This document shows, in pieces, positions 17,277-25,914 of a stretch of DNA of 64,000 nt. The stretch lies in NCBI RefSeq assembly GCF_002927635.1, contig NZ_PRDS01000007.1, positions 112,047-176,046 on the forward strand, given 5' to 3'. The number at the start of each line of letters is the position of its first letter. Position 1 is the stretch's first letter. The notes below the pieces were generated by a model. The model was not told the origin of the DNA. It worked only from the letters and a program-made list of their open reading frames with translations, and did no database searches. A program made the position numbers and the translations under genes. The DNA is from Albidovulum inexpectatum (lineage in GTDB: Bacteria > Pseudomonadota > Alphaproteobacteria > Rhodobacterales > Rhodobacteraceae).

Positions 17277-18166
17277 TGCATCCGGCACCTTCAATCATCA
17301 TCTTCACCACGTTGTCCGGCGCGGGGTTTGGCATGCTCGCATGGCTTGCGCTGGGGGCCGTTCCGGTTGGGGGCATGCCAGCGCTGCTTTTCTGGGGCAT
17401 GGGGTATGCGCTTGCCATCGGCGGGCTTGTGGCTTCGACATTTCACCTTGGAAACCCGCAAAGGGCGCTGTTGGCGTTCACTCAGTGGCGCACAAGCTGG
17501 CTGAGCCGCGAGGCCTGGGCGTCGGCCATGACGCTGGTGATCCTGGCGCCGGTTGCGCTGGCGGCGATCCTCGGGATACGTGTGCCCGTGGTGATCGGCG
17601 TGATCGGAGCGCTGATGTGCATCGCGACCGTTGTTACGACCGGAATGATCTATGCCCAGATGAAAACCGTGCCGCGCTGGAACACCTGGATGACGCCGGT
17701 GCAATTCGTGCTGTTTTCATTGACCGGCGGGGCGATCCTGTCGCTTCAGTTGTCCGATGCGGTCGTGCTGTGTGTCTTGCTTGCCACGGCTTTGGTGGCG
17801 GTCTACGCAATGGGGGACGCACGGGTGCGCGAAGTCTTTCCGTCCACGCAGTCGGCCATAGGGTCTGGAAGAAACGTCGAAACGCGCGCACTGTTCGCGC
17901 CCCATTCCGGGCCGAACTACGTGATGAAAGAGATGATCCATGTCGTCGGGCGCAAGCATTCCCGACGATTGCGGGTTCTGTCCGTGCTGCTGGCCGCGAT
18001 CATTCCTGCGCTCTTGATGCTGTTTGCGCCGGGGCAAGACATCCTGCCCATTGTCGCCGTGCTTCACTTGACCGGTGCGCTGGCTGCCCGGTGGCTGTTC
18101 TTTGCGGAGGCCGAGCATGTGGTCGGCCTGTATTACGGCGCCGGGCCCGGGACGACACGGAATTGA
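17276..18166 (+). CDS. soeC: Sulfite dehydrogenase SoeC, DmsC-type membrane anchor
   Basis: A 296-residue DmsC-like membrane anchor with about eight hydrophobic helices that would pass electrons to ubiquinone. It starts MHPAPSIIIFTTLSGAGFG, typical of this anchor family, and carries STFHLGNPQRA, a conserved segment near the quinone site. It follows soeB with a one-base overlap and ends the taurine/sulfite block; a 205-base gap separates it from the next gene. Family membership is clear. Function in sulfite oxidation is inferred from the preceding genes. Confidence 0.83.
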   Translation: MHPAPSIIIFTTLSGAGFGMLAWLALGAVPVGGMPALLFWGMGYALAIGGLVASTFHLGNPQRALLAFTQWRTSWLSREAWASAMTLVILAPVALAAILGIRVPVVIGVIGALMCIATVVTTGMIYAQMKTVPRWNTWMTPVQFVLFSLTGGAILSLQLSDAVVLCVLLATALVAVYAMGDARVREVFPSTQSAIGSGRNVETRALFAPHSGPNYVMKEMIHVVGRKHSRRLRVLSVLLAAIIPALLMLFAPGQDILPIVAVLHLTGALAARWLFFAEAEHVVGLYYGAGPGTTRN

Positions 18167-18301
18167 TTAATCCGTCAGTCAATAATACGCCTTGCGTCAA
18201 CGGCGGGCAGGCGGTTTCATGGACCTGCCCCTTGTTCGTAGCGCGTCCACGCGACCCACGGTCCTGGCGAAGGCGCCGGACGATGGGCTTGCGAAGAGTG
18301 G

Positions 18302-18333
18302 TTGACCGCCGCATCCCGTCGTGCACCTATTCG
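18302..18333 (+). promoter_or_regulatory. Possible promoter of the first peptide-type ABC operon
   Basis: TTGACC at 18302-18307 is followed by CCTATT (18326-18331, 18-base spacer) or TATTCG. It lies about 40 bases before the binding-protein start. No CTGG direct repeat of the TauR type is visible in the 18167-18371 gap, so this operon is probably not in the TauR regulon. Confidence 0.33.
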
Positions 18334-18371
18334 CAATCATACAACAAGAAAAGCTCAACACGGAGGACACG

Positions 18372-19937
18372 ATGACAGATACCAAGTTCGGACAGGTGAG
18401 CCGGCGCGGCCTGATAAAGGGCGCCACGGCCATGACGGCGGCGGGCCTGATCCTGCCTTTCGGTGCGGGAGGCGCACTGGCCGAACCCAAGCGCGGCGGC
18501 ATCCTGCGCCTGGCTCAGGGAAGCGGCTCGACGACTGACAGCTATGATCCCGCGACGTGGGACTCGCAGTTCGTGCAGGTGCTCAATACCGCGCGCTGCG
18601 GCTTCCTGACCGAGATCGCGCCCGATGGGTCGCTGGTCGGCGAAGTCGCCGAAAGCTGGGAGGCCACGCCCGACGCCAAGGTCTGGCGCTTCAAGATCCG
18701 CAAGGGAATTACCTTCCATTCCGGCAAGGACCTGACGGCCGAGGATGTCATTGCCTCGATCAACTATCACCGGGGCCCGGATTCGAAATCGGCAGCCAAG
18801 CCGATCGTCGATCCGATCGTCGAGATCACGACCGATGGGCCGGATGTCGTGGTCTTCACGCTCGAAGCCGGCAATGCCGACTTCCCCTTCATCATGTCGG
18901 ATTACCACCTGGCGATCCTGCCGGCGAATGACGGCAAGATCGATCCGACCTCGTCGGATGGCTGCGGTGGCTATGTCGTTGAATCGTGGGAGCCGGGCGT
19001 CACCGCGCGCCTGCGCCGCTACGAGAACTACTGGAAGCCCAATCGCGCCTGGTTTGACGGGATCGAGATGACGGCCATTCACGACGCGGCCGCGCGGCAG
19101 AACGCCCTGATCACCGGCGAGGTGGACGTGATCGACCCGGTCGATCTGAATACCGTGGCATTGCTGCAGCGCGCGCCGGGCATCCGCATCCTGTCAACCA
19201 CGGGCACGCAGCATTACACCTTTGCCATGGACACGCGGCAGGCGCCGTTCAATGACAACAATGTCCGCCTTGCGCTGAAATACGCCATCGACCGGCAGGA
19301 GCTGGTGGACAAGATCCTGAACGGCTATGGCAGCGTGGGCAACGATCATCCGATCGGCCCGTCGCAGCGCTATTTCAACAAGGATCTGCCGCAGCGGACC
19401 TATGACCCCGACAAGGCGAAGTACCACCTGAAGCAGGCGGGGCTGGACAGCGTCTCGGTGCAGCTTTCGGCGGCCGATGCGGCCTTCCCAGGCGCGGTGG
19501 ATGCGGCGCTTCTGTATTCGGAAAAGGCCGCTGCCGCGGGCATCAACATCGAGGTCGTGCGCGAGCCGAACGACGGCTACTGGAGCAATGTCTGGATGAA
19601 GAAGCCCTGGAGCGCGGTCTATTGGGGCGGCCGTCCGACCGAGGACTGGATGTTCACGACGGCCTATGCCGCCGGCGCGGCCTGGAACGATTCGTTCTGG
19701 GATCACCCGCGATTCAACGAACTGCTGGTCGCCGCCCGGTCCGAGCTGGACGAGGACAAGCGCCGCGCCATGTATTACGAGATGCAGGAAATCGTCTCGA
19801 ACGAAGGCGGTGTCGTCGTACCGATGTTCGCCTCGTATGTCATGGCGATGTCGGACCGCGTGGCCCATCCCGAGCAGGTTGCCGCCAACTGGACCTTGGA
19901 CGGCTTCCGCGCGGTCGAGCGCTGGTGGTTCGCCTGA
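18372..19937 (+). CDS. Peptide-type ABC transporter, substrate-binding protein
   Basis: A 521-residue family 5 extracellular solute-binding protein (DppA/OppA class). The N-terminus has a twin-arginine signal (VSRRGLIKGATAM) followed by a hydrophobic core and an ALA cleavage site near residue 38. AESWEATPDAKVWRFKIRKG is the classic SBP_bac_5 signature. ATG 18372 follows GGAGGA; the longer GTG start lacks support. It is the first gene of a binding-protein/permease/permease/ATPase operon located between the taurine and DMSP genes. The substrate cannot be read from sequence: peptides, or given the context a sulfur compound, are possible. Confidence 0.88.
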   Translation: MTDTKFGQVSRRGLIKGATAMTAAGLILPFGAGGALAEPKRGGILRLAQGSGSTTDSYDPATWDSQFVQVLNTARCGFLTEIAPDGSLVGEVAESWEATPDAKVWRFKIRKGITFHSGKDLTAEDVIASINYHRGPDSKSAAKPIVDPIVEITTDGPDVVVFTLEAGNADFPFIMSDYHLAILPANDGKIDPTSSDGCGGYVVESWEPGVTARLRRYENYWKPNRAWFDGIEMTAIHDAAARQNALITGEVDVIDPVDLNTVALLQRAPGIRILSTTGTQHYTFAMDTRQAPFNDNNVRLALKYAIDRQELVDKILNGYGSVGNDHPIGPSQRYFNKDLPQRTYDPDKAKYHLKQAGLDSVSVQLSAADAAFPGAVDAALLYSEKAAAAGINIEVVREPNDGYWSNVWMKKPWSAVYWGGRPTEDWMFTTAYAAGAAWNDSFWDHPRFNELLVAARSELDEDKRRAMYYEMQEIVSNEGGVVVPMFASYVMAMSDRVAHPEQVAANWTLDGFRAVERWWFA

Positions 19938-19948
19938 TCCGACCTGTC

Positions 19949-19973
19949 GTCCCGGCGCGAGCCGCGCCGGGAC
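19949..19973 (+). other. Hairpin between binding-protein and permease genes
   Basis: A perfect 11-bp stem: GTCCCGGCGCG (19949-19959), loop AGC, CGCGCCGGGAC (19963-19973), starting 11 bases after the binding-protein stop, with no T-run. Such intercistronic hairpins typically stabilise the upstream mRNA so that binding protein is made in excess. Similar ones follow the other two binding-protein genes in this window. Confidence 0.65.
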
Positions 19974-20035
19974 ATCCCGCTTGCGCGTGACGGCGTGGGC
20001 AGTCAATTCATGCGATCTGGTATTGGGGGGCGGGC

Positions 20036-20989
20036 GTGTCCAAAATCTGGATCATGATTGCCAAGCGTCTGGGCCTTGGGGTTCTGACCCTGTTTGCGAT
20101 CTCGATCATCATCTTTCTTGCGACGGAGCTGTTGCCGGGGGATCTGGCGCGTTCGATCCTGGGCCAGTCGGCGACCGAAGAAACGGTTGCCGCCTTTCAG
20201 CGTGAGCTTGGCCTGGATCAGCCTGCGCATGTCCGTTATGCGCAATGGCTCTGGGGTGCGGTGCAGGGCGATTTCGGGACCTCGCTGGCCAATCGCCGCC
20301 CAATCGCGGACCTGATCGGCACGCGCCTGGCGAACACCATGTTCCTTGCGATCTATGCGGCCGCGATCGCCGTGCCGCTGTCGCTGATCCTTGGCATCAT
20401 GGCGGCCTTGTTCCGCAATACCTGGTTCGACCGCGGCGCGAACGCCGTGGCGCTCAGCGCGATCTCGTTCCCCGAATTCTTTGTCGCCTATATCCTGATC
20501 TTCGTGCTGGCGCAGTCGGGTCTGTTTCCATCGATGGCCCGGATCGATTCCACGACGACCTTTGCGGACGCGCTTTACAAGACGTTCCTGCCGGCCCTGA
20601 CGCTGACACTGGTGGTGACGGCACACATGATGCGCATGACGCGCGCGGCGATCATCAACCTGCTGGCCAGTCCCTATATCGAGATGGCTCAGCTGAAGGG
20701 CATGCCCCCGGCGCGGATCATCCTGGTGCATGCATTGCCCAATGCGCTGGCGCCGATCATCACGGTCATCGCGCTGAACCTTGCCTATCTGATCACCGGT
20801 GTCGTCGTGGTCGAGGCCGTCTTTGTCTATCCGGGGCTGGGGCAGCTGATGGTGGATTCCGTTTCCAAGCGTGACATCCCCGTCGTGCAGGCGGTCGCGC
20901 TGATCTTCGCGGCGGCCTATGTGCTGCTGAACCTTCTTGCGGACGTGCTGGCGACCTTGTCGAACCCGCGTCTGATCCATCCGAAATAG
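20036..20989 (+). CDS. Peptide-type ABC transporter permease (DppB class)
   Basis: A 317-residue inner-membrane permease with six hydrophobic segments. It starts at GTG (MSKIWIMIAKRLGLGVLTLF) behind GGGGGGCGGGC. The N-terminal helix plus LPGD and the EAVFVYPGLGQL motif are characteristic of DppB/OppB proteins; the cytoplasmic EAA-type loop follows ASPYIEMAQLKGM. It lies 98 bases after the binding-protein gene, behind a stabilising hairpin, and 9 bases before the second permease. Confidence 0.9.
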   Translation: MSKIWIMIAKRLGLGVLTLFAISIIIFLATELLPGDLARSILGQSATEETVAAFQRELGLDQPAHVRYAQWLWGAVQGDFGTSLANRRPIADLIGTRLANTMFLAIYAAAIAVPLSLILGIMAALFRNTWFDRGANAVALSAISFPEFFVAYILIFVLAQSGLFPSMARIDSTTTFADALYKTFLPALTLTLVVTAHMMRMTRAAIINLLASPYIEMAQLKGMPPARIILVHALPNALAPIITVIALNLAYLITGVVVVEAVFVYPGLGQLMVDSVSKRDIPVVQAVALIFAAAYVLLNLLADVLATLSNPRLIHPK

Positions 20990-20998
20990 GGGGCGTGA

Positions 20999-21922
20999 AT
21001 GGAAGTCCTGACGACCCTTTTCTGGATCGCGGTTGCCGTTTCGGTCGGCATGGCGGCGGGCTGGCTGTTCCTGCGTGTGCTCGCGACCGCATTGCCCGGT
21101 CGCGCGGGGCGCGTGTTCCGCTCGGCGCCCATATCGGCCGGTTTCGGCATGCTGGTGATCCTGATCTATCTGCTGGTGGCGATCCTTGCCCCTGCCATCG
21201 CACCCTTTTCCGAGCGCGAAGTCGTCGGCGGGCAGTTCCTGCCATGGGATGCGACGCATCTTCTGGGAACCGACAATCTGGGCCGCGACATGTTCTCGCG
21301 GCTTGTCTATGGCGCGCGCAACACGGTGGGTATCGCATTCGTGACCACGGCGCTGGCCTTTCTGCTGGGCTCGGTCCTTGGGCTTCTGGCGGCCGCTGTC
21401 GGCGGCTGGCTGGACCAGGTTCTCAGCCGCGTGGTCGATGTCTTGATGGCGATCCCCGCACTGGTCTTTTCGCTTCTGCTTCTGACGATCTTCGGCACCT
21501 CGGTCGTCACGCTGATCCTGGTGATCGCGGTGATCGACTCGACCCGGGTCTTCCGTCTGGCGCGGTCGGTCGGGATGAACATCGTTGTCATGGATTTCAT
21601 CGAGGCCGCCCGCCTGAGGGGCGAGGGCCTGTTTCACCTGATCGTGCGCGAGATCCTGCCCAATGCCTCGGCCCCGCTGATTGCCGAATTCGGGCTGCGT
21701 TTCTGTTTCGTGTTCCTGACCATCTCGGCCCTGTCTTTCCTGGGGCTTGGGATCCAGCCGCCGACCGCGGACTGGGGCTCGATGGTCAAGGAGAACGCCG
21801 TGCTGATCACCTTTGGCGACATCACGCCCCTGCTGCCCGCCGGTTGCATCGCACTGCTGACAGTGGCGGTGAACTTCGTCGTGGACTGGATGTTGCACCG
21901 CGCCAGCGGCCTGAAGGAGTGA
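20999..21922 (+). CDS. Peptide-type ABC transporter permease (DppC class)
   Basis: A 307-residue DppC/OppC-like permease with an N-terminal membrane anchor, the conserved periplasmic segment HLLGTDNLGRDMFSRLVYG and the EAA loop FIEAARLRGEGLFHLIVREI. LSFLGLGIQPPTADWG near the C-terminus is a further class signature. It forms a heterodimeric channel with the preceding permease and is followed after four bases by the ATPase gene. Confidence 0.9.
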   Translation: MEVLTTLFWIAVAVSVGMAAGWLFLRVLATALPGRAGRVFRSAPISAGFGMLVILIYLLVAILAPAIAPFSEREVVGGQFLPWDATHLLGTDNLGRDMFSRLVYGARNTVGIAFVTTALAFLLGSVLGLLAAAVGGWLDQVLSRVVDVLMAIPALVFSLLLLTIFGTSVVTLILVIAVIDSTRVFRLARSVGMNIVVMDFIEAARLRGEGLFHLIVREILPNASAPLIAEFGLRFCFVFLTISALSFLGLGIQPPTADWGSMVKENAVLITFGDITPLLPAGCIALLTVAVNFVVDWMLHRASGLKE

Positions 21923-21926
21923 GCCG

Positions 21927-23579
21927 ATGAGCGAAACCGACAAACCCGTCCTGTTGCGGATGCGCGACATTCATATAGATGGCCGGACAGAAGAGGGCTG
22001 GCAGCCGATCATAAAGGGCGTGGATCTGACCCTGCACAAGGGCGAGGTCCTGGGCCTGATCGGGGAATCGGGCGCGGGCAAGTCCACGCTGGGCCTTGCC
22101 GCGATGGGCTACACGCGCGATGGCTGCCGCATCACGGGCGGCAGTATCGAGTTCGACGGCATCGACCTTGTCAAGGCGACCGAGCGCACGCGCCGAAGCC
22201 TTCGCGGGCGGCGGATCGCCTATGTGGCCCAGTCCGCCGCGGCCAGCTTCAACCCGGCGCATCGGCTGATCGACCAATATGTCGAAGGCCCGGTCGTTCA
22301 CCGCGTGATGAGCCGGCAAGAGGCCGAACGCGACGCGGTCGAGCTGTATCGCCGCATGCGTCTGCCAAACCCCGAGGAAATCGGCTTTCGCTATCCGCAC
22401 CAGGTCTCGGGCGGCCAGCTGCAGCGCGCGATGACGGCGATGGCCATGTCCTGCCGGCCGGATCTTATCGTGTTCGACGAACCGACGACGGCGCTGGACG
22501 TGACGACCCAGATCGAGGTTCTGGCGGCAATCCGTGACATCGTCGCCCAGTTCGACACGGCGGCGATCTACATCACTCATGATCTTGCGGTCGTGGCGCA
22601 GATGGCCGATCGGATCAAGGTCCTGCTGCGCGGCGAAGAGGTCGAAGAGGCCGACACGCGCACCATGCTGTCATCCCCGCGCGAGGAATACACCCGGTCG
22701 CTGTGGGCGGTGCGCAGCCATGTCAGCCCGGCCAAGCCCAGGCCCGCACCCGACGCGGTTCCGGTTGTGTCGGTGCGGGCCGTGACGGCCGGATATGGGC
22801 GGATGGACGTGCTGCACAACGTGAACTTCGACATTCATCGTCGCCGGACCGTGGCGGTGGTCGGGGAAAGCGGCTCGGGCAAGTCCACGACGGCGCGGGT
22901 CATAACCGGGCTGTTGCCGCCGCGACAGGGCCAGATCCTGTTTGACGGTCAGCCGTTGCCGCCCGATTACCGTCAGCGCACGCGCGAGCAGCTGCGCCAG
23001 ATCCAGATGATCTACCAGATGGCCGATACCGCGCTGAACCCCAAGCTGCGCCTGCGCGACCTGATCGGTCGCCCTGCGCGGATGTATCTGGGTCTGAAGG
23101 GCAAGGCGCTGGAGGAACGGGTGCGCGAATTGCTGCGCCTGATCGAACTCGAACCTAACGAATTCATCGACCGGCTGCCATCCGAATTGTCGGGCGGGCA
23201 GAAGCAGCGCGTCGGGATCGCGCGGGCGCTTGCGGCCGAGCCGCGCTTTGTCATCTGCGACGAGGTGACCTCGGCCCTGGATCAGCTGGTCGCCGAGGGT
23301 ATCCTGAAGCTGCTGGACCGCCTGCAAGGTGAACTGGACCTGTCCTACATGTTCATCACGCATGACCTGGCCACCGTGCGCGCGATCGCCGACGACGTGG
23401 TGGTCATGCAGAATGGCCGGGTGGTCGAACAGGGGCCAAAGGACGACATGTTCCGCCCGCCGCATGACCCCTATACCGAGCTGCTGCTGTCGTCCGTGCC
23501 CGAGATGGACCCCGACTGGCTGACGCGCCTTCTGGCCGAACGCGAGAAGGGAAAGGCGGGTGCCGCTGCCGATGCCTGA
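21927..23579 (+). CDS. Peptide-type ABC transporter, fused double ATPase (DppD-DppF)
   Basis: A 550-residue protein carrying two complete ABC ATPase domains in tandem. Domain 1 (about 1-265) has Walker A GESGAGKST, signature VSGGQLQR and Walker B LIVFDEPTTALD. Domain 2 (about 275-545) has GESGSGKST, LSGGQKQR and FVICDEVTSALD. In domain 2 the usual DEP after Walker B is DEV; the catalytic Glu remains. Fused DppDF proteins are common in proteobacteria. It ends four bases before the convergent GntR gene, so this four-gene operon is complete. Confidence 0.92.
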   Translation: MSETDKPVLLRMRDIHIDGRTEEGWQPIIKGVDLTLHKGEVLGLIGESGAGKSTLGLAAMGYTRDGCRITGGSIEFDGIDLVKATERTRRSLRGRRIAYVAQSAAASFNPAHRLIDQYVEGPVVHRVMSRQEAERDAVELYRRMRLPNPEEIGFRYPHQVSGGQLQRAMTAMAMSCRPDLIVFDEPTTALDVTTQIEVLAAIRDIVAQFDTAAIYITHDLAVVAQMADRIKVLLRGEEVEEADTRTMLSSPREEYTRSLWAVRSHVSPAKPRPAPDAVPVVSVRAVTAGYGRMDVLHNVNFDIHRRRTVAVVGESGSGKSTTARVITGLLPPRQGQILFDGQPLPPDYRQRTREQLRQIQMIYQMADTALNPKLRLRDLIGRPARMYLGLKGKALEERVRELLRLIELEPNEFIDRLPSELSGGQKQRVGIARALAAEPRFVICDEVTSALDQLVAEGILKLLDRLQGELDLSYMFITHDLATVRAIADDVVVMQNGRVVEQGPKDDMFRPPHDPYTELLLSSVPEMDPDWLTRLLAEREKGKAGAAADA

Positions 23580-23582
23580 GCG

Positions 23583-24344
23583 TCAGGTTGCGGGCTTGTG
23601 CCTTTCGGTGCGGCGGGCTTCCCGGTGGGCGCGCACCTCGCGCCCAAGCTGGGCGGTATAGCGGGCCAGATCGACCAGCACGCTTTCGGCTTGCACGGCG
23701 ACCCGTGCCGCGATTGCATCGGCGATGGCAGTGTGCAGGGCGACGATCCTTTCGCGTGAACGTGCGGTAAAGGTGATCATGTTCATCAGGGGCTGCATTG
23801 CCTCGACCGCGCCCGAAAGGTGATAAGACAGCACCGGATTGTCCGCGGCCTCGATCAGGGTCCGGTGAAAGGCGACGTCGGAAGCGCAGAAATCCTCATC
23901 CGACAGGCCGGGCAGGGTTTGGCGCGCTATCTCTGCGCGCATCCGTCCCAGGTGGTCGGCCGTTCGACGCTGGGCAGCAAAGGGGATGCAGGCACGTTCC
24001 AGCGCAAAGCGCGCCTCGCAAGCGGTTTCGAAATCGACGCCGTTCATCGACAACAGAAGGGTCGAGATCGTCACCTGTTCGGCCGAGGCCTGATCGTAGC
24101 TCAGCCGATTGACAAAGGCGCCGCCCGTCGCGCCGCGTTGGGTGCGGATCAGGCTTTGCGCCGCAAGACGCTTGAGGGCCTCGCGCACCGTGGGGCGCGA
24201 GACGCCGAAATGGTCGGCCAGTTCCTGCTCGGACGGCAGGCGTTGATCGACGATCAGCTGGCCTTCGATGATCGCGGCGCGGATCGCATCGGCGATCTGG
24301 ACGGGCTTTTCGCCGCCTTCGTCCTTCAGCGTCAGGCCGTCCAT
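23583..24344 (-). CDS. GntR-family regulator with FCD effector domain
   Basis: A 253-residue FadR-subfamily regulator. The N-terminal winged helix (about 15-80) contains LPSEQELADHFGVSRPTVREAL. An all-helical FCD domain (about 100-235) contains FHRTLIEAADN and the AIADAIAARD-like helix typical of organic-acid-binding members. It is divergent from the DUF2182-DUF1326-dmdA-acuI operon and convergent with the ABC operon. Two palindromes in the 129-base divergent gap are likely binding sites. A GntR gene beside dmdA also occurs in Ruegeria pomeroyi as I recall. The likely effectors are DMSP-derived acids or acrylate, by inference. Confidence 0.85.
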   Translation of the reverse strand: MDGLTLKDEGGEKPVQIADAIRAAIIEGQLIVDQRLPSEQELADHFGVSRPTVREALKRLAAQSLIRTQRGATGGAFVNRLSYDQASAEQVTISTLLLSMNGVDFETACEARFALERACIPFAAQRRTADHLGRMRAEIARQTLPGLSDEDFCASDVAFHRTLIEAADNPVLSYHLSGAVEAMQPLMNMITFTARSRERIVALHTAIADAIAARVAVQAESVLVDLARYTAQLGREVRAHREARRTERHKPAT

Positions 24345-24356
24345 GTGTCCTCTTCA

Positions 24357-24383
24357 ATTGTCAGACAATAAATGTTTGACATT
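24357..24383. promoter_or_regulatory. Tandem palindromes, probable GntR/FCD operators
   Basis: ATTGTCAGACAAT (24357-24369) is a perfect palindrome around one central base and fits the TTGT-n3-ACAA pattern of FadR-type sites. AATGTTTGACATT (24371-24383) is a near-palindrome (AATGT-n3-ACATT). The centres are 14 bases apart. They begin 12 bases upstream of the GntR start and could control both directions. Confidence 0.7.
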
Positions 24384-24473
24384 TCGGTTTCCCGACCTGA
24401 ACGTAAGTTCGACAGGCGCGCGCGTCCACCACTTTCTGGGCCCGCGCGCCGGGCTTGGACGTTCGGGGGGATC

Positions 24474-25271
24474 ATGGCGTCATCCGGGTCATTGTCGGGA
24501 CGGTTCCGCGGCTTCCGGCTGCCGGTGTGGGAGGTCTGGCTTGCGGTCTACGGCCTCATTCTGCTGGCCTGGATCGGTATCGCGGCAATGTCCATGCAAT
24601 GGCAGCCAGACGGTTCGGTCCCCGCCGAGTTCTGGGCGATGCTGTGCTCTCCGGCCGCTGCGATCAGCCCGTTTTCGCTGTGGGCCATGTGGGGCTTGAT
24701 GTCGGTCGCGATGATGTTACCGGGTTTTCTGCCGGTGCTGTCGACCCATTCCGATCTGCGCCGCGCCGGCGCGGGTTCGGGGGGCGAGGCCGCGGGCCTT
24801 GTGGCCGGATATCTGGCGGTATGGCTGGGCGCGTCTGCCTTCGGGGCCGCAACCCAGTACGGGTTGTCGCGGCTGGGGCTGGTCAGCCCGCTGGGCCAGA
24901 GCCTGTCGCCCTGGCTGAATGCGGGCCTTCTGATCGCGGCCGGACTGTACCAGTTTTCGGCGCTCAAGGCGGCGTGCCTGACGCGCTGCCGAATGCCGCT
25001 GACGGTTTTCATGTCGCATTGGCGGCCGGGGCCAGCTGCGGGCTTTGCCCTCGGTCTGCGGTTCGGGGCGCATTGCCTGGGCTGTTGCTGGGCGCTGATG
25101 CTTCTGGGGCTGGTCGGTGGCGTGATGAGCCTTGGCTGGATGGGGGCTGCGACGCTGTTCATGGCATTCGAGAAACTGCCCGCCATAGGGCGGCGCCTGA
25201 CGGCGCCGGCGGGTCTTTTGCTGATCGTGGCGGGGGGCGTGGCCGCGCTCTCGGCCCTGCATCTTGTCTGA
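24474..25271 (+). CDS. DUF2182-type integral membrane protein
   Basis: A 265-residue protein with about six to seven hydrophobic helices. It resembles DUF2182, a family annotated as predicted metal-binding membrane proteins. Conserved-looking elements are the Met-rich segment MWGLMSVAMMLPG (about residues 84-96) and RFGAHCLGCCWALML near residue 200, where His and three Cys could bind metal or thiols. The start ATG 24474 follows GGGGGG; the longer open frame upstream would run through the operators. It is the first gene of an operon with DUF1326, dmdA and acuI (gaps of 12, 10 and 10 bases). Function unknown; a transport or metal/sulfur role is only inferred. Confidence 0.72.
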   Translation: MASSGSLSGRFRGFRLPVWEVWLAVYGLILLAWIGIAAMSMQWQPDGSVPAEFWAMLCSPAAAISPFSLWAMWGLMSVAMMLPGFLPVLSTHSDLRRAGAGSGGEAAGLVAGYLAVWLGASAFGAATQYGLSRLGLVSPLGQSLSPWLNAGLLIAAGLYQFSALKAACLTRCRMPLTVFMSHWRPGPAAGFALGLRFGAHCLGCCWALMLLGLVGGVMSLGWMGAATLFMAFEKLPAIGRRLTAPAGLLLIVAGGVAALSALHLV

Positions 25272-25283
25272 GGGAGGAACGTC

Positions 25284-25904
25284 ATGGCCGATAGCTTGCC
25301 CGAATGGGCGATCAAGGGCGAATTGATCCTGAACTGCAATTGCACGGTGTTCTGCCCCTGCGTGATTTCGCTGGGCGACCATCCCCCGACCGAGGGCTAT
25401 TGCATGGGTTGGGCCGGTATCCGGATCGATCAGGGTCACTATGACGGGGAGGACCTGTCCGGGCTGAATGTCGGCCTGCTGCTGGAGATTCCGGGCAAGA
25501 TGGCGCGCGGAAACTGGAAGGCCGCGGCCTATATCGACGAACGCGCCTCGGACAAGGCCTATAACGGGCTGGTGAAGATCTTCACCGGTCAGGCGCGCGG
25601 CACGACCGGCCTGTTCCGCATCCTGGTCAGCGAATTCCTTGGCGCCACGCGTGCGCCGATCGAATACCAGACCGAGGGCAAGACGCGTCGCCTGATGGTC
25701 GGCAAGGCGATCAAGGGCGAGGTGGCTCCGGTACCGGGACATGGCGGCAAGGATATCGTCGTGACGAACACCCAGTACTGGATGGGGCCCGACGTCACGG
25801 TTGCCAAGGCGTCGCAGGGCCGGGTGCGGGCATTCGGGCGGGTCTGGGATTTCGACGGACGCTCGGCCGAGATCTGCCAGATCGACTGGCATGGACCAAA
25901 ATGA
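25284..25904 (+). CDS. DUF1326 protein with CxC-x3-CxC motif
   Basis: A 206-residue soluble protein with no signal peptide. The N-terminus has four closely spaced cysteines, C18, C20, C24 and C26 (CNCTVFCPC), the hallmark of DUF1326 and suggestive of metal or thiol binding. The rest is predicted mixed alpha/beta with no known catalytic motif. It starts 12 bases after the DUF2182 gene (GGGAGGAACGTC ribosome-binding region). DUF1326 and DUF2182 genes often occur together, as I recall. Its placement directly before dmdA suggests a role linked to DMSP metabolism, but no function can be assigned from sequence. Confidence 0.75.
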   Translation: MADSLPEWAIKGELILNCNCTVFCPCVISLGDHPPTEGYCMGWAGIRIDQGHYDGEDLSGLNVGLLLEIPGKMARGNWKAAAYIDERASDKAYNGLVKIFTGQARGTTGLFRILVSEFLGATRAPIEYQTEGKTRRLMVGKAIKGEVAPVPGHGGKDIVVTNTQYWMGPDVTVAKASQGRVRAFGRVWDFDGRSAEICQIDWHGPK

Positions 25905-25914
25905 TGGGTGTGTG

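Noticed and set aside
20003..21970. Minus-strand open frame of 655 codons opposite the two permease genes
   Set aside because: The highly charged, His/Arg/Asp-rich translation is the typical reverse reading of membrane-protein codons.
24372..24473. Extended N-terminus for the DUF2182 protein
   Set aside because: It would start inside the second palindrome, and the added residues are Arg/Pro-rich and non-membrane; ATG 24474 has a better ribosome site.
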